This document shows, piece by piece, positions 7,822-15,658 of a stretch of 64,000 nt of DNA. The stretch is from Levilactobacillus acidifarinae DSM 19394 = JCM 15949 (GTDB lineage Bacteria > Bacillota > Bacilli > Lactobacillales > Lactobacillaceae). The position numbers were made by a program, and so were the translations under genes. Under the pieces are notes generated by a model. That model made no database searches. It was not told the origin of the DNA and saw nothing but the letters and a program-made list of their open reading frames with translations. The DNA is taken from the NCBI RefSeq assembly GCF_001434835.1, contig NZ_AZDV01000026.1:1-64000 (forward strand). The letters run 5' to 3'. The first letter of the stretch is position 1. Each line of letters starts with the position of its first letter.

Positions 7822-8205
7822 CTATGCAGCGTGATGAGTTGCGTCATTTTCTGACTTATGATTGGCACGTAAATGCCAAACGAAGAACCCAACACCGATA
7901 ATCAGTGCCAACCATGCCCAAATTACGAGGTCAGCGTAGATTCCGACATCTACTAAGCCGATAATCCAAGCAAATACCATCATCACTAGTGATGCGATGT
8001 CGCCGCCCATTTTAGTGGACTTTTTGGTAGACAGATATACGATCCCACTAGCCAAATAAAGGATAGCGACAAACATTCCCGATGTACCAGAAGCATGTTG
8101 CCCACCTTCGATGGCATCGCTGACTCCGACAGCAGATGATTGAATAAAAATAAATACCGACAGGATAATCATCAAAATTCCTGTTACTAACTTTGTTGTT
8201 TTCAA
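7822..8205 (-). CDS. Four-helix membrane protein of the lysogeny module
   Basis: 127 residues with four hydrophobic segments (about 7-24, 45-62, 70-90 and 93-112) and a polar C-terminus. The TTG start has AAGGGGG 8 nt upstream. No family is recognised. The place between integrase and the repressor operon, where lysogenic conversion and superinfection-exclusion genes often lie, suggests expression in the lysogen. Its function is unknown. Confidence 0.65.
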   Translation of the reverse strand: MKTTKLVTGILMIILSVFIFIQSSAVGVSDAIEGGQHASGTSGMFVAILYLASGIVYLSTKKSTKMGGDIASLVMMVFAWIIGLVDVGIYADLVIWAWLALIIGVGFFVWHLRANHKSENDATHHAA

Positions 8206-8283
8206 GAAAACAACCCCCTTATGTAATCAGCTTTTAACGTCATCAGTATTTGGACGATTATTACATTAATAGTGCTATCGCTA

Positions 8284-8772
8284 TCATTTAACGCCACAAG
8301 CTCGTTTAACGATTAGTCTTCGTACATAGGACCAATCAACGTAAGGGGCTGCCCACTCGGGAACTTTGGCAATGCGTAGGACGCCTTCTTCGGTGTCTGT
8401 ATCTGCATAATCATCGATATTGTTATCGGCAAACATTAATTCTACCATGAAACAATTTGCTTCATATTCCGTGCCATATAGAGTACGCGAGTATAGGGTA
8501 GATTCCTGCAAGAAATCTGCATTGTCGTCATGACTACATCGATCATGGCCAAGTTCGTGACCACAAGTTATTTTTTGTTCTGTTGAGTTTAATCGAGAAT
8601 TTATAGTAATAGATGAAACGCCATATATTTTTGTACGAAACCCCATAATATTTTCACCAAGGTCACAAAAATTCACAGGGATATCCAGATCCTGACAAAG
8701 CTCTAAGGGATCATTAGTTTGATACTTTTTGACTAAATCTACTACCATTCTTCTAATTTGACTGCGTTGCAT
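8284..8772 (-). CDS. ImmA/IrrE-family metallopeptidase
   Basis: 162 residues with the zinc motif HELGH (residues 68-72) and a downstream acidic ligand region near EYEANCFMVELM. In phages and ICEs, ImmA proteases cleave the repressor encoded beside them to start induction. The repressor gene is 13 nt upstream in the same operon, so CI is the likely substrate. Confidence 0.85.
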   Translation of the reverse strand: MQRSQIRRMVVDLVKKYQTNDPLELCQDLDIPVNFCDLGENIMGFRTKIYGVSSITINSRLNSTEQKITCGHELGHDRCSHDDNADFLQESTLYSRTLYGTEYEANCFMVELMFADNNIDDYADTDTEEGVLRIAKVPEWAAPYVDWSYVRRLIVKRACGVK

Positions 8773-8785
8773 TAATCCACCGGCT

Positions 8786-9199
8786 TTATTTATCGTTATT
8801 TTCGCGATTGCGCTTACGGCTCAATAGTAACGATTGTCGGGCTACGTTTTCAAGTGAAATCTTTAATAACTCAGCATCGTCTTCATCAACGGGAGAGCCG
8901 TTATTTTTTAAAAACGCTAAGGAATTTTTGTTGGAAAGTCCGCTTATCATATCGTCTACGACTTTATGTATATCCATCTCATCCTTAGCAGTAAAACTTG
9001 GTGTATTAGTCCTACCAAGAAGATAATCTGTGGAAACTCCAAAATAATCAGCAACTTTTTGAAGTCTTTCGGCCGAAGGGGACTGCTTACCCCATTTTGA
9101 AATAGAACCATTAGCAAAGTTAAGCGTCCGTTCAAGTTCAGCAACAGTTATATGATGCTTAGCTGAAAGTTCCTTTATTCTGTCTTTTAGCGAGGGCAT
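8786..9199 (-). CDS. CI-like phage repressor
   Basis: 137 residues. An N-terminal XRE helix-turn-helix (about 5-62, with VAELERTLNFANGSISKWG and VADYFGVSTDYLLGR) is followed by a C-terminal region without the LexA-type peptidase motif. That fits inactivation by ImmA rather than by self-cleavage. AAAAGGAG lies 7 nt upstream of ATG. It should bind the repeats at 9219-9268 and 9359-9374. Confidence 0.85.
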   Translation of the reverse strand: MPSLKDRIKELSAKHHITVAELERTLNFANGSISKWGKQSPSAERLQKVADYFGVSTDYLLGRTNTPSFTAKDEMDIHKVVDDMISGLSNKNSLAFLKNNGSPVDEDDAELLKISLENVARQSLLLSRKRNRENNDK

Positions 9200-9218
9200 A
9201 GTAATACTCCTTTTATTA

Positions 9219-9268
9219 GCTGATAAAAATCTAATTTATGCTTGACTCGCTGACAATAATCTAATATA
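9219..9268 (+). promoter_or_regulatory. Operator pair of the lysogeny switch
   Basis: GCTGATAAAAATCTAATTTA at 9219-9238 and GCTGACAATAATCTAATATA at 9249-9268 are direct repeats exactly 30 bp apart, about three helical turns. The second covers the spacer and -10 of the rightward promoter. A further copy on the minus strand, GATAATAATCTATTA, overlaps the leftward promoter at about 9358-9373. Confidence 0.7.
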
Positions 9269-9270
9269 CT
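9242..9270 (+). promoter_or_regulatory. Rightward (lytic) promoter
   Basis: TTGACT (9242-9247), 17-bp spacer, TATACT (9265-9270). It would start near 9277 and reach cro at 9435 after a leader of about 155 nt. Confidence 0.7.
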
Positions 9271-9356
9271 GAATTTGTGCTTGGGAAGGGCACACAGAAT
9301 TATTATCTAGCTCATCATGAAATATACCCTGTTATTGGGCTATTTCGTATGCTCTA

Positions 9357-9385
9357 ATAATAGATTATTATCTATTAATTGTCAA
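9357..9385 (-). promoter_or_regulatory. Leftward (repressor) promoter
   Basis: On the minus strand, TTGACA (9385-9380), a 17-bp spacer and TATTAT (9362-9357). It points toward the CI gene at 9199 with a leader of about 150 nt. It lies downstream of the rightward promoter, so the two face each other. Confidence 0.65.
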
Positions 9386-9434
9386 TGAGGCTTGATGAAA
9401 TCAGTAGAATATTTTCTATTTAGGAGGTGGAAGT

Positions 9435-9635
9435 ATGGCAATTGATATTTACCAACGTATTCAAAAATTAGCAAAGCTTCGAGGCACAAGTATTTATCGA
9501 ATCGAACATGATGCAGGACTTGCCAACGGTATTATTTACAAGTGGAAAAATAGCAATCCTAACTTCGACAGCATTACTAAAGTTGCTAATGCGTTAGGTG
9601 TTTCAATTGAATATTTTACGAAAGGGGATGAGTAA
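9435..9635 (+). CDS. Cro-like XRE regulator
   Basis: 66 residues made almost wholly of an XRE helix-turn-helix (IYRIEHDAGLANGIIYKWK, then VANALGVSIEYFTKG). AGGAGGTGG lies 6 nt before ATG. As first rightward gene opposite CI it should act as Cro at the same operators. Confidence 0.8.
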   Translation: MAIDIYQRIQKLAKLRGTSIYRIEHDAGLANGIIYKWKNSNPNFDSITKVANALGVSIEYFTKGDE

Positions 9636-9637
9636 AA

Positions 9638-10414
9638 ATGAATAAGGTTACACCATTTGATTTTGAAGGGGCTCGTGTAAGAACGATTGTTGCTGATGGC
9701 TTACCACAGTTCGTAGCTCGTGATGTAGCAAATATCTTAGGTTATGCACGAGCTGCTGATGCGGTTAGAAAACACGTTGACGCAGAGGACAAAGGGGTCG
9801 CCGTTTTGGAGACCCCCGGAGGTAGGCAGAATTTGACTACTATCACCGAATCCGGTGTGTACTCGCTAATCATGTCGAGCAAACTACCGGCTGCTAAGCG
9901 GTTTAAGCATTGGGTCACCGGGACGGTTCTTCCATCTATTCGCAGCGACGGTGCGTACGTTGCACCCGACACGGCCGCCGAATGGCTGTCTAATCCAGAT
10001 ATGATGATTGCCGCACTAGAGCGCTACAAAGAGGCGAAAGCCGAGAATCAGCGACTCCACGATGAGAATGCAGTTATGCAGCCTAAGGCGTTGTTTGCCG
10101 ATGCGGTGACTTCCTCTAAAGAATCCATTCTGATTGGCACGTTGGCTAAGGCCATCAAGCAGAACGGCATCGATATTGGTCAGAATCGTTTGTTCCGGTG
10201 GATGCGGGAGAACAATTACCTCAGCAGTCGCAAGGGTGATTCGTACAACACACCAACGCAACGGTCTATGGATATGAAACTGTTTGATGTCAAAGAAACT
10301 GTTGTAACCCATTCAGATGGGCGATCGACGGTCAGCGTGACCACCAAGGTGACTGGGAAAGGGCAGCAGTACTTTATCAATAAATTTCTGGGAATGGAGG
10401 ACGAGGTTGAATGA
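9638..10414 (+). CDS. Phage antirepressor, Bro-N and KilA-C domains
   Basis: 258 residues. A Bro-N domain (about 1-110, with VRTIVADGLPQFVARDVANI and AAKRFKHWVTGTVLPSIR) and a C-terminal KilA-C/ANT domain (about 140-255, with LAKAIKQNGIDIGQNRLFRW) have the standard order. Such proteins counter the repressor or act as DNA-binding regulators on induction. It follows cro by 2 nt and overlaps the next gene by 4 nt. Confidence 0.88.
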   Translation: MNKVTPFDFEGARVRTIVADGLPQFVARDVANILGYARAADAVRKHVDAEDKGVAVLETPGGRQNLTTITESGVYSLIMSSKLPAAKRFKHWVTGTVLPSIRSDGAYVAPDTAAEWLSNPDMMIAALERYKEAKAENQRLHDENAVMQPKALFADAVTSSKESILIGTLAKAIKQNGIDIGQNRLFRWMRENNYLSSRKGDSYNTPTQRSMDMKLFDVKETVVTHSDGRSTVSVTTKVTGKGQQYFINKFLGMEDEVE

Positions 10415-10623
10415 ACGAATTAGAAGCAAACCGTTCAACTTACCTGCAGGATTTTAGAAGAGAGAATCCCGTTAGCGATTTGTTTGGTGAAACAAGTCGA
10501 CATGTTGGTGATGAGATTGTTGAACTCATGAAAAAAGAAGACTTAACGCATGATGTAGCATACGCAAGCCTTCAATACGCCTATAACAGGATCAAGTACG
10601 AATCTAATTTTTTAAAACTTTAG
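10411..10623 (+). CDS. Small phage protein, unknown
   Basis: 70 residues, mostly helical and charged (DEIVELMKKEDLTHDVAYAS). ATGA overlap with the antirepressor shows translational coupling. No family is recognised. Confidence 0.65.
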   Translation: MNELEANRSTYLQDFRRENPVSDLFGETSRHVGDEIVELMKKEDLTHDVAYASLQYAYNRIKYESNFLKL

Positions 10624-10648
10624 ATCATAACAATAGGGGGGACTTATT

Positions 10649-10777
10649 TTGGCAGAACAAAAGAACATTGAACAAGAGCTTGTTGATTACATTCATGAAT
10701 TGATTAATTCGGGTGATAAAACTCCAGAAATGGTAACGGCCATCACAGGACTATATGCGGTAATCATGGGTTTTTAG
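10649..10777 (+). CDS. 42-residue phage protein, unknown
   Basis: TTG start with AGGGGGG 8-9 nt upstream. It encodes an acidic, helical protein (NIEQELVDYIHELINSG). Spacing and ribosome site fit the early operon. No family is recognised. Confidence 0.55.
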   Translation: MAEQKNIEQELVDYIHELINSGDKTPEMVTAITGLYAVIMGF

Positions 10778-10795
10778 GCGAAGGAGAAATGCAAT

Positions 10796-10996
10796 GTGTC
10801 AGATAGCAAAAAGAGTTTCACAGAAGAATGGCCCTCTGAAAACTCCAAAGTACAGCATGTTGAATTAGTGAGCGTGATTCAAGTTGACTCGATCATTGGA
10901 ACTGGAACAGATAAACGTCCGATGCGTACGCTTCGGCAATTCTTTTCAAAGGAGGGAAAGTTGTTAGCGCAACATGATACGAAGGATAGTCTTTAG
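10796..10996 (+). CDS. 66-residue phage protein, unknown
   Basis: GTG start with AAGGAG 9 nt upstream. The central VELVSVIQVDSIIGTGTD is followed by RTLRQFFSKEGKLLAQHD, a strand-rich pattern seen in small early phage proteins. No function is known. It ends tail to tail, with a 4-bp overlap, against the opposite-strand gene at 10993. Confidence 0.6.
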   Translation: MSDSKKSFTEEWPSENSKVQHVELVSVIQVDSIIGTGTDKRPMRTLRQFFSKEGKLLAQHDTKDSL

Positions 10997-11676
10997 TCTT
11001 TATGGCGTTGAGATTGTTTATCGTCATCAATGCCTTGAATATCCTGCATAAGTTGTTCGGCATCATGCCGTTGAATGTACCAACTCTTAACGAGATACTC
11101 GATTAATTTAAGAAGCTTCTCAGATTCGTTATCTGAAATATCTACGATAAGATTAATGTCTTTTTCCATATGCGCACCGATATTACCGATACGTCTAACG
11201 GCATTAATTGTGTTCCAGACTGATGGAGTTACTTGATCCTGAATGTCATTAATTTCGTCATAAAGAGTATTTTCGTTAACACCAAAGTAATCACGAATCA
11301 TTCCTTGTAAAGCGCGACGAGCCAATGTAGCCGAGGCTTTAGGGCTTAGATGAAGAATGGCATATGCTTCAGAATAATCGTTGCGTACGGCCTCAGGAAC
11401 ATATTCAGGTATCTGTTTAGCTTCAGAATTGGGATAGATATTAGTCTTAACATCTCTGTATTGATCACCTAGTCCTAGAGTATAAACCGTAACTTTATGA
11501 CAGTTAGGACATCTATTCATTCTAAGCATAATCCGATCTGATGACGCAGGATCTACTGGAGAAAAGTCGAGTCTAGACATATCTCCACTCCTCCCAAATT
11601 CAAGGTGCAAGGATCTCGAAGTCGTTCCATCCATTAAGAAAGTGTGATTACAGAAAGGACAAACAGTGCTAGCCAT
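10993..11676 (-). CDS. DUF4145-domain protein (cargo gene)
   Basis: 227 residues. Two CxxC pairs (CPFC near residue 6 and CPNC near 56) suggest a zinc ribbon. The DUF4145 helical domain follows (about 100-205, with LARRALQGMIRDYF and GNIGAHMEKDINLIVDI). DUF4145 occurs alone or fused to nucleases and helicases in several defence-type loci, but its activity is unknown. The gene opposes every neighbour in the early operon, as phage cargo genes do. A role in lysogen protection is only inferred. Confidence 0.8.
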   Translation of the reverse strand: MASTVCPFCNHTFLMDGTTSRSLHLEFGRSGDMSRLDFSPVDPASSDRIMLRMNRCPNCHKVTVYTLGLGDQYRDVKTNIYPNSEAKQIPEYVPEAVRNDYSEAYAILHLSPKASATLARRALQGMIRDYFGVNENTLYDEINDIQDQVTPSVWNTINAVRRIGNIGAHMEKDINLIVDISDNESEKLLKLIEYLVKSWYIQRHDAEQLMQDIQGIDDDKQSQRHKD

Positions 11677-11733
11677 ATTTAAAGCCTCCAGATAAATTGA
11701 TTAACTAAATTATATCGCAAAGAAGGTGGCAAC

Positions 11734-12018
11734 ATGCAAGATACCTCAGCAATCGGTGAGGTGGTCATTCAGACACTGCTGCAGGCTCTGATTCCAGAAG
11801 TAACAGCTAAGGTACAGGAACGCTTGCAACCACAAGATGACCTTCTCACTGCTAGTCAGGTCAATCGTGAGTATTACCACGTTGGCAATGATTTAACGCA
11901 AAGTATTGTGAATCAACACGGCTTTCCGCAAACGCCGATTCCGGGAAGCAAGTACCCCAAGTATTCGCGTAAGGCCGTTGAAAAATTTGTTGCTGATCAC
12001 CAGGATTATCACATTTAA
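11734..12018 (+). CDS. DUF771-like phage DNA-binding protein
   Basis: 94 residues. A helical N-terminus is followed by DDLLTASQVNREYYHVG and IPGSKYPKYSRKAVEKFVADH, resembling the DUF771/excisionase-like winged-helix proteins of lactobacillar and staphylococcal phages. AAGAAGGTGG precedes ATG. It might act as excisionase or early regulator. That role is inferred. Confidence 0.65.
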   Translation: MQDTSAIGEVVIQTLLQALIPEVTAKVQERLQPQDDLLTASQVNREYYHVGNDLTQSIVNQHGFPQTPIPGSKYPKYSRKAVEKFVADHQDYHI

Positions 12019-12062
12019 AATGCCGGGCTAGGCGATGGTGATTAGTGAAAGGAGTAATCGAT

Positions 12063-12203
12063 ATGAATATTGGATGGTATGTAACGGAATCCATCTCATT
12101 TGCATTTAAGTTTGGGTTTGTCCTTTTTATTGGTATTGAAGTGGGACGTTACGTTGAAAGACTAGGGAGCTGGAAGGCCGTACGTCACGAACTTTTTGAT
12201 TAA
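12063..12203 (+). CDS. 46-residue single-pass membrane protein
   Basis: One hydrophobic helix (about 10-28, SFAFKFGFVLFIGIEVG) with a basic C-terminus. GAAAGGAG lies 9-10 nt before ATG. A common type of small early phage gene with no known role. Confidence 0.6.
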   Translation: MNIGWYVTESISFAFKFGFVLFIGIEVGRYVERLGSWKAVRHELFD

Positions 12204-12218
12204 TTAGGAGGAAGAACA

Positions 12219-12488
12219 ATGATGATCACAATCACAGACGATTATGCCCGCCAGATGGCATTGGATGCCAAGCGGGAGCAATTGAACCATGAAAGTTACA
12301 TGATTGCATCGGCAATCAAAACGGCTGCCGCTGTAGGCAAGTCAGAAGCTACGGTGCGCGTTCACAATGAAATTTCAGAAGAATCTATCAAGAATCTCAG
12401 CCGCTATGGCATTCTCATCGCTAACACGGTCATGGACGCAAACAGCTTTAAGTACACCTTCACTATTGTGGATGCGAGTGACAAATGA
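12219..12488 (+). CDS. 89-residue phage protein, unknown
   Basis: Helical N-terminal half, then strands (EATVRVHNEISEESIKNLSR, SFKYTFTIVDAS). AGGAGG lies 8 nt upstream of ATG. Its stop overlaps the next start (ATGA). No family is recognised. Confidence 0.6.
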   Translation: MMITITDDYARQMALDAKREQLNHESYMIASAIKTAAAVGKSEATVRVHNEISEESIKNLSRYGILIANTVMDANSFKYTFTIVDASDK

Positions 12489-12592
12489 GCGCGGTACTGA
12501 TTTTTATTGTCGTATTCGGCATCGGTGGTGTCATAAGAGTTGGTTATGAAAGATGGTCAATGAAAAGAGGTGATCATCGATGGAAAAAGTAA
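12485..12592 (+). CDS. 35-residue membrane peptide
   Basis: Starts at an ATGA overlap with the previous gene. Residues 3-20 are hydrophobic (AVLIFIVVFGIGGVI), then a basic tail follows. It overlaps the next gene by 13 nt. Coding is likely from the coupling, but evidence is limited. Confidence 0.5.
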   Translation: MSAVLIFIVVFGIGGVIRVGYERWSMKRGDHRWKK

Positions 12593-12852
12593 TCGTAGGC
12601 GAGAACGTTGCTTTGAATATTCGAGTGTTGATGGACGTTCGAAATGTTAAATATTCGGACATTCTAAGCGATGGTGCCGTATCGAGTACAACATTAAATA
12701 ATCTGCGGCATGGCAATTTAAGTAGCGTTGGCGTGGAGACGCTACAGCGGTTGGCTGATGTGCTGGAAACAGACATTCCGTGGCTAATGACGCGTCATGA
12801 ATTTATTGGAAAGGAGCAATCATCATTAAACCAGAGACGACACGTAATTTAA
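12580..12852 (+). CDS. Small XRE-type DNA-binding protein
   Basis: 90 residues. NIRVLMDVRNVKYSDILSDG is followed by STTLNNLRHGN and VETLQRLADVLETDIPWLM, a degenerate XRE helix-turn-helix. AGAGGTGATC lies 6-7 nt before ATG. Probably an early regulator. Confidence 0.7.
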   Translation: MEKVIVGENVALNIRVLMDVRNVKYSDILSDGAVSSTTLNNLRHGNLSSVGVETLQRLADVLETDIPWLMTRHEFIGKEQSSLNQRRHVI

Positions 12853-12892
12853 GACGGACGTATTTCCGTGAACTTAATTTGCGGACGTCAAA

Positions 12893-12925
12893 AAAGCCCG
12901 CTAGCGTTGCACCGCTAGCGAGCCT
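12893..12925 (-). terminator. Minus-strand terminator inside the rightward early operon
   Basis: GCTCGCTAGCG pairs with CGCTAGCGGGC and is followed on the minus strand by TTTTTTGACG. No minus-strand gene lies upstream of it, so it may end an antisense RNA. Confidence 0.65.
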
Positions 12926-12988
12926 GACGACAATGCTCAAACAAAGACTTGTCTACTCCGATAGTAGACGGAAACGGAGGATTTTTCA

Positions 12989-13186
12989 ATGATAAAACGA
13001 ACTTTTGAAACGCTAATGGGCTGGTGCCTGAAGGGGGAGATTCGTCTCGCAAAGCTCTTTATTAATCACACCACAGTGGACCCGAGTAATCATGAAGGCC
13101 TTGAAGCTTGTTTCCGTGACCTGGATCAGGCGAAACGTCAATTGCTGGAATTGAAAACTAAGGGGGAAATCACATGGATGCACTAG
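12989..13186 (+). CDS. 65-residue phage protein, unknown
   Basis: Mostly helical (GLEACFRDLDQAKRQLLELK). GGAAACGGAGG precedes ATG. It overlaps the Gam gene by 13 nt and belongs to the same operon. No family is recognised. Confidence 0.6.
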   Translation: MIKRTFETLMGWCLKGEIRLAKLFINHTTVDPSNHEGLEACFRDLDQAKRQLLELKTKGEITWMH

Positions 13187-13713
13187 AGCAGCACGATCTA
13201 GATGAAGCACAATCTACTGATACTGGCTTTAAGATTGACAGTCTCAGTTCAGCGACCTGGGCGATGCGCAAGTATCGTGCACTAGATACCAAAGATGCTG
13301 ATGTTAAACAAATTGCTCAGGAGCAAATTAATAGCATTGAGAAGTGGCGCGATAACCAGCTACAGGCCAATAAGGATAGCCGTGGGTTCTTTGAGGGGCT
13401 ACTTGGCGATTACCTGATGGAGCTTCGTCAGTCAGATCCTAAAGCACGGATTGAAACGCCGTATGGCACAGTATCAACCCGAAAAAAAGCGGCTGGTGTG
13501 AACTGGTCCGAAGATGCTCTGGTGAAGAGCATCAAGGAACAAGGGCTGAACGACTTGCTACGAATCAAGGAGGAACCAGATAAGGCGGCCATTAAGAAGC
13601 AGTTCCACTTTGTTGCGGGACGTTACGTCAACGAAGATGGTCAGGTGTTGGCTGGTGCCACAGAGCGGGAAGCGACTATGTCACTAGTTGTTAAGCCAAT
13701 CAAGGGAGATTAA
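13174..13713 (+). CDS. Gam-like host-nuclease inhibitor
   Basis: 179 residues of the Gam-like family. A long N-terminal coiled helix (about 30-85, IAQEQINSIEKWRDNQLQA) is followed by ETPYGTVSTRKKAAGVNWSE and a beta-rich tail. Gam proteins bind DNA ends and block host exonucleases such as AddAB/RecBCD. It stands directly before the ERF recombinase, the usual recombination-module pairing. Confidence 0.85.
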   Translation: MDALEQHDLDEAQSTDTGFKIDSLSSATWAMRKYRALDTKDADVKQIAQEQINSIEKWRDNQLQANKDSRGFFEGLLGDYLMELRQSDPKARIETPYGTVSTRKKAAGVNWSEDALVKSIKEQGLNDLLRIKEEPDKAAIKKQFHFVAGRYVNEDGQVLAGATEREATMSLVVKPIKGD

Positions 13714-13715
13714 AA

Positions 13716-14432
13716 ATGAAGACCAGCGATTCTATTAAAGAAATTGCGAAGTCCCTGCACGAATTCCGTACAAAGGTTAAGCAGCCAAAGAAGACGGCCG
13801 AGAATCCTTTTTTCAAGAAGAACTATGTTGACCTAGAAGGTGTACAGGCGGCCATCGATGAGGCATTGCCTGAAGGACTGAGTTGGGGGCAAGAGGCTAC
13901 CTCTAATGATCACTCGGTAAGTGTATCGACGTTCATTATCCACAGCAGTGGTGAGTACATGGTTTTTGAGCCACTTACAATTCCTGCCGACAAGCGAGAT
14001 GCGCAACGCTTCGGGTCCGCCGAGACTTATGCGCGCCGATACTCATTGTCGGCCGCGTTCGGGATTTCATCAGATGTTGACGACGATGGAGAACAGGCTA
14101 GCAATCATCAGTACCAGCAGAATGGAGTAAAGAGTAACTCGCGAAGCCAGCAAGCACGTCAATCCAATGGACGTAATGGTGGACAGAGTCAACCAAGTGT
14201 ACGACCAATCAGCAACAGCCAAATGACTCAGTTAATGAAGTTATTTAAGTCTATGGCAGAGCTTGGCAAAAAAACTATTGCTGAGATTCAAAAGTTCTAT
14301 CTCAGCAAATCAGGCGTTAGTGGGATTGAAAAACTAAGTTATGACCAAGGTCGCGAACTCATCGATGTGGTGTCCCGTCAGTTAAGCGATAAGGCGGATG
14401 GGAAGCCACAAGAAGGAGATGGTAATAAGTGA
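13716..14432 (+). CDS. ERF-family single-strand annealing protein
   Basis: 238 residues. The ERF core (about 1-125) contains [38 protein letters not shown] and the acidic end [10 protein letters not shown], followed by a Gln/Ser-rich linker and a helical C-terminus. ERF proteins anneal complementary strands during phage recombination. The gene follows Gam by 2 nt and overlaps ssb. Confidence 0.88.
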   Translation: MKTSDSIKEIAKSLHEFRTKVKQPKKTAENPFFKKNYVDLEGVQAAIDEALPEGLSWGQEATSNDHSVSVSTFIIHSSGEYMVFEPLTIPADKRDAQRFGSAETYARRYSLSAAFGISSDVDDDGEQASNHQYQQNGVKSNSRSQQARQSNGRNGGQSQPSVRPISNSQMTQLMKLFKSMAELGKKTIAEIQKFYLSKSGVSGIEKLSYDQGRELIDVVSRQLSDKADGKPQEGDGNK

Positions 14433-14878
14433 TTAATCAAGTAGCACTAACCGGGCGTCTAACGCGGGACCCTGACTTACGGTACACGCAGTCAGGGCCG
14501 GCGGTAGGAACTTTCACCTTAGCCGTTGATCGGCGATTTAAAAATCAGCAAGGTGAGCGTGAGGCAGATTTCGTGCAGTGCGTTATTTGGCGTAAGGGAG
14601 CGGAAAATTTCGCGAACTTTTTCCACAAGGGGTCACTAGTAGGTATTGAAGGCCGAATTCAGACTCGGAATTACGAAAACCAGCAAGGCAATCGTGTATA
14701 TGTCACTGAGGTGATTGTTGAAAATTTTTCTTTCTTGGAAAGCAGAAATCAGAGCAACTCGAATGGGGTGAGCGGGAACTCGCCGATGCCGCAGCAGACG
14801 CCGCCTTCGACTACTAATGATCCGTTTGCTAACACGGGCGACTCAATCGATGTTAACGATAACGATTTACCCTTCTGA
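14429..14878 (+). CDS. ssb: Phage single-stranded DNA-binding protein
   Basis: 149 residues with an OB fold (about 1-108; [44 protein letters not shown]) and a Ser/Asn-rich tail ending DNDLPF, the acidic tip that binds partner proteins. The GTG start overlaps the ERF stop (GTGA). Confidence 0.93.
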   Translation: MINQVALTGRLTRDPDLRYTQSGPAVGTFTLAVDRRFKNQQGEREADFVQCVIWRKGAENFANFFHKGSLVGIEGRIQTRNYENQQGNRVYVTEVIVENFSFLESRNQSNSNGVSGNSPMPQQTPPSTTNDPFANTGDSIDVNDNDLPF

Positions 14879-14893
14879 AAACGAGGTGATTAA

Positions 14894-15658
14894 ATGGCGC
14901 AACGAAGAATGTTTAGTAATCGTGTAACGGATAGCGCAAAGTTCCTAAAAATGCCGTTGAGTAGTCAAGCACTGTACTTTCATTTGGGATTACATGCCGA
15001 TGATGATGGCGTAGTTGAGGCTTTCTCAGTCATGCGGCAAACGGGTGCCGTTGAGGACGACCTTCGTTTACTGATGGCAAAGGGATTCGTCACAGTGCTG
15101 AATGATGATCTGGTTTCCTACATTACGGATTGGACAGAAAATAATCGTATTCGGGCGGATAGGAAAGTTGATTCAATCTATAAGGATTTACTACTAAAAG
15201 TAATTCCCAATGCTGAGTTGACAGCCCCTAAACCGCGTGCTGACACAGGAAAGCTAACTGGACGTCCAGTGGACAACCAATGGACGGTCAATGGACCGCA
15301 TAGGTTAGGTAAGGTTAGGTTAGGTAAGGTTAGGTTAGGTAAGTATAGGTTAGTTAAGGAGAGTGAAGAGAATAGTCCCTCACCTAGCAAACCCACTCCC
15401 ACGCCCAAGAAGCCTAAGCCGGTAAGACACAAGTACGGAGAATACAAAAATGTCCTGCTGAGCGATAAGGATATGGAGAAGGTCCAAGCGGAATTTCCAG
15501 ATTGGCAAGCACGGATTGAGCGTTTATCTAGTTACATGGCACAATCTGGCAAGTCATATAAAAATCATCTAGCGACCATTCGGAACTGGGCTAGACGTGA
15601 TCAACGGAATAATCAAGCACAAGGAGGTGGTCAATCGTATGGAGGAGTCGACTTCTAA
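14894..15658 (+). CDS. Replisome organiser (DnaD-like initiator)
   Basis: 254 residues. The N-terminal winged-helix region (MAQRRMFSNRVTDSAKFLKM, LYFHLGLHADDDGVVEA) is typical of phage replisome organisers. A middle linker encodes RLGKV repeats, and the C-terminal half (about 175-235) resembles DnaD/replication-protein tails. Such proteins bind iterons inside their own gene and load the helicase loader and helicase. The gene is followed by the DnaC-like loader, overlapping by 20 nt. Confidence 0.8.
   Translation: MAQRRMFSNRVTDSAKFLKMPLSSQALYFHLGLHADDDGVVEAFSVMRQTGAVEDDLRLLMAKGFVTVLNDDLVSYITDWTENNRIRADRKVDSIYKDLLLKVIPNAELTAPKPRADTGKLTGRPVDNQWTVNGPHRLGKVRLGKVRLGKYRLVKESEENSPSPSKPTPTPKKPKPVRHKYGEYKNVLLSDKDMEKVQAEFPDWQARIERLSSYMAQSGKSYKNHLATIRNWARRDQRNNQAQGGGQSYGGVDF
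15301..15360 (+). repeat. Iterons, candidate phage replication origin
   Basis: Fifteen-base units TAGGTTAGGTAAGGT start at 15301, 15316 and 15331 (last two bases differ), with a decayed fourth at 15346. They lie inside the replisome organiser gene and encode RLGKV repeats. The placement matches known lactococcal and SPP1-type origins. Confidence 0.75.
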
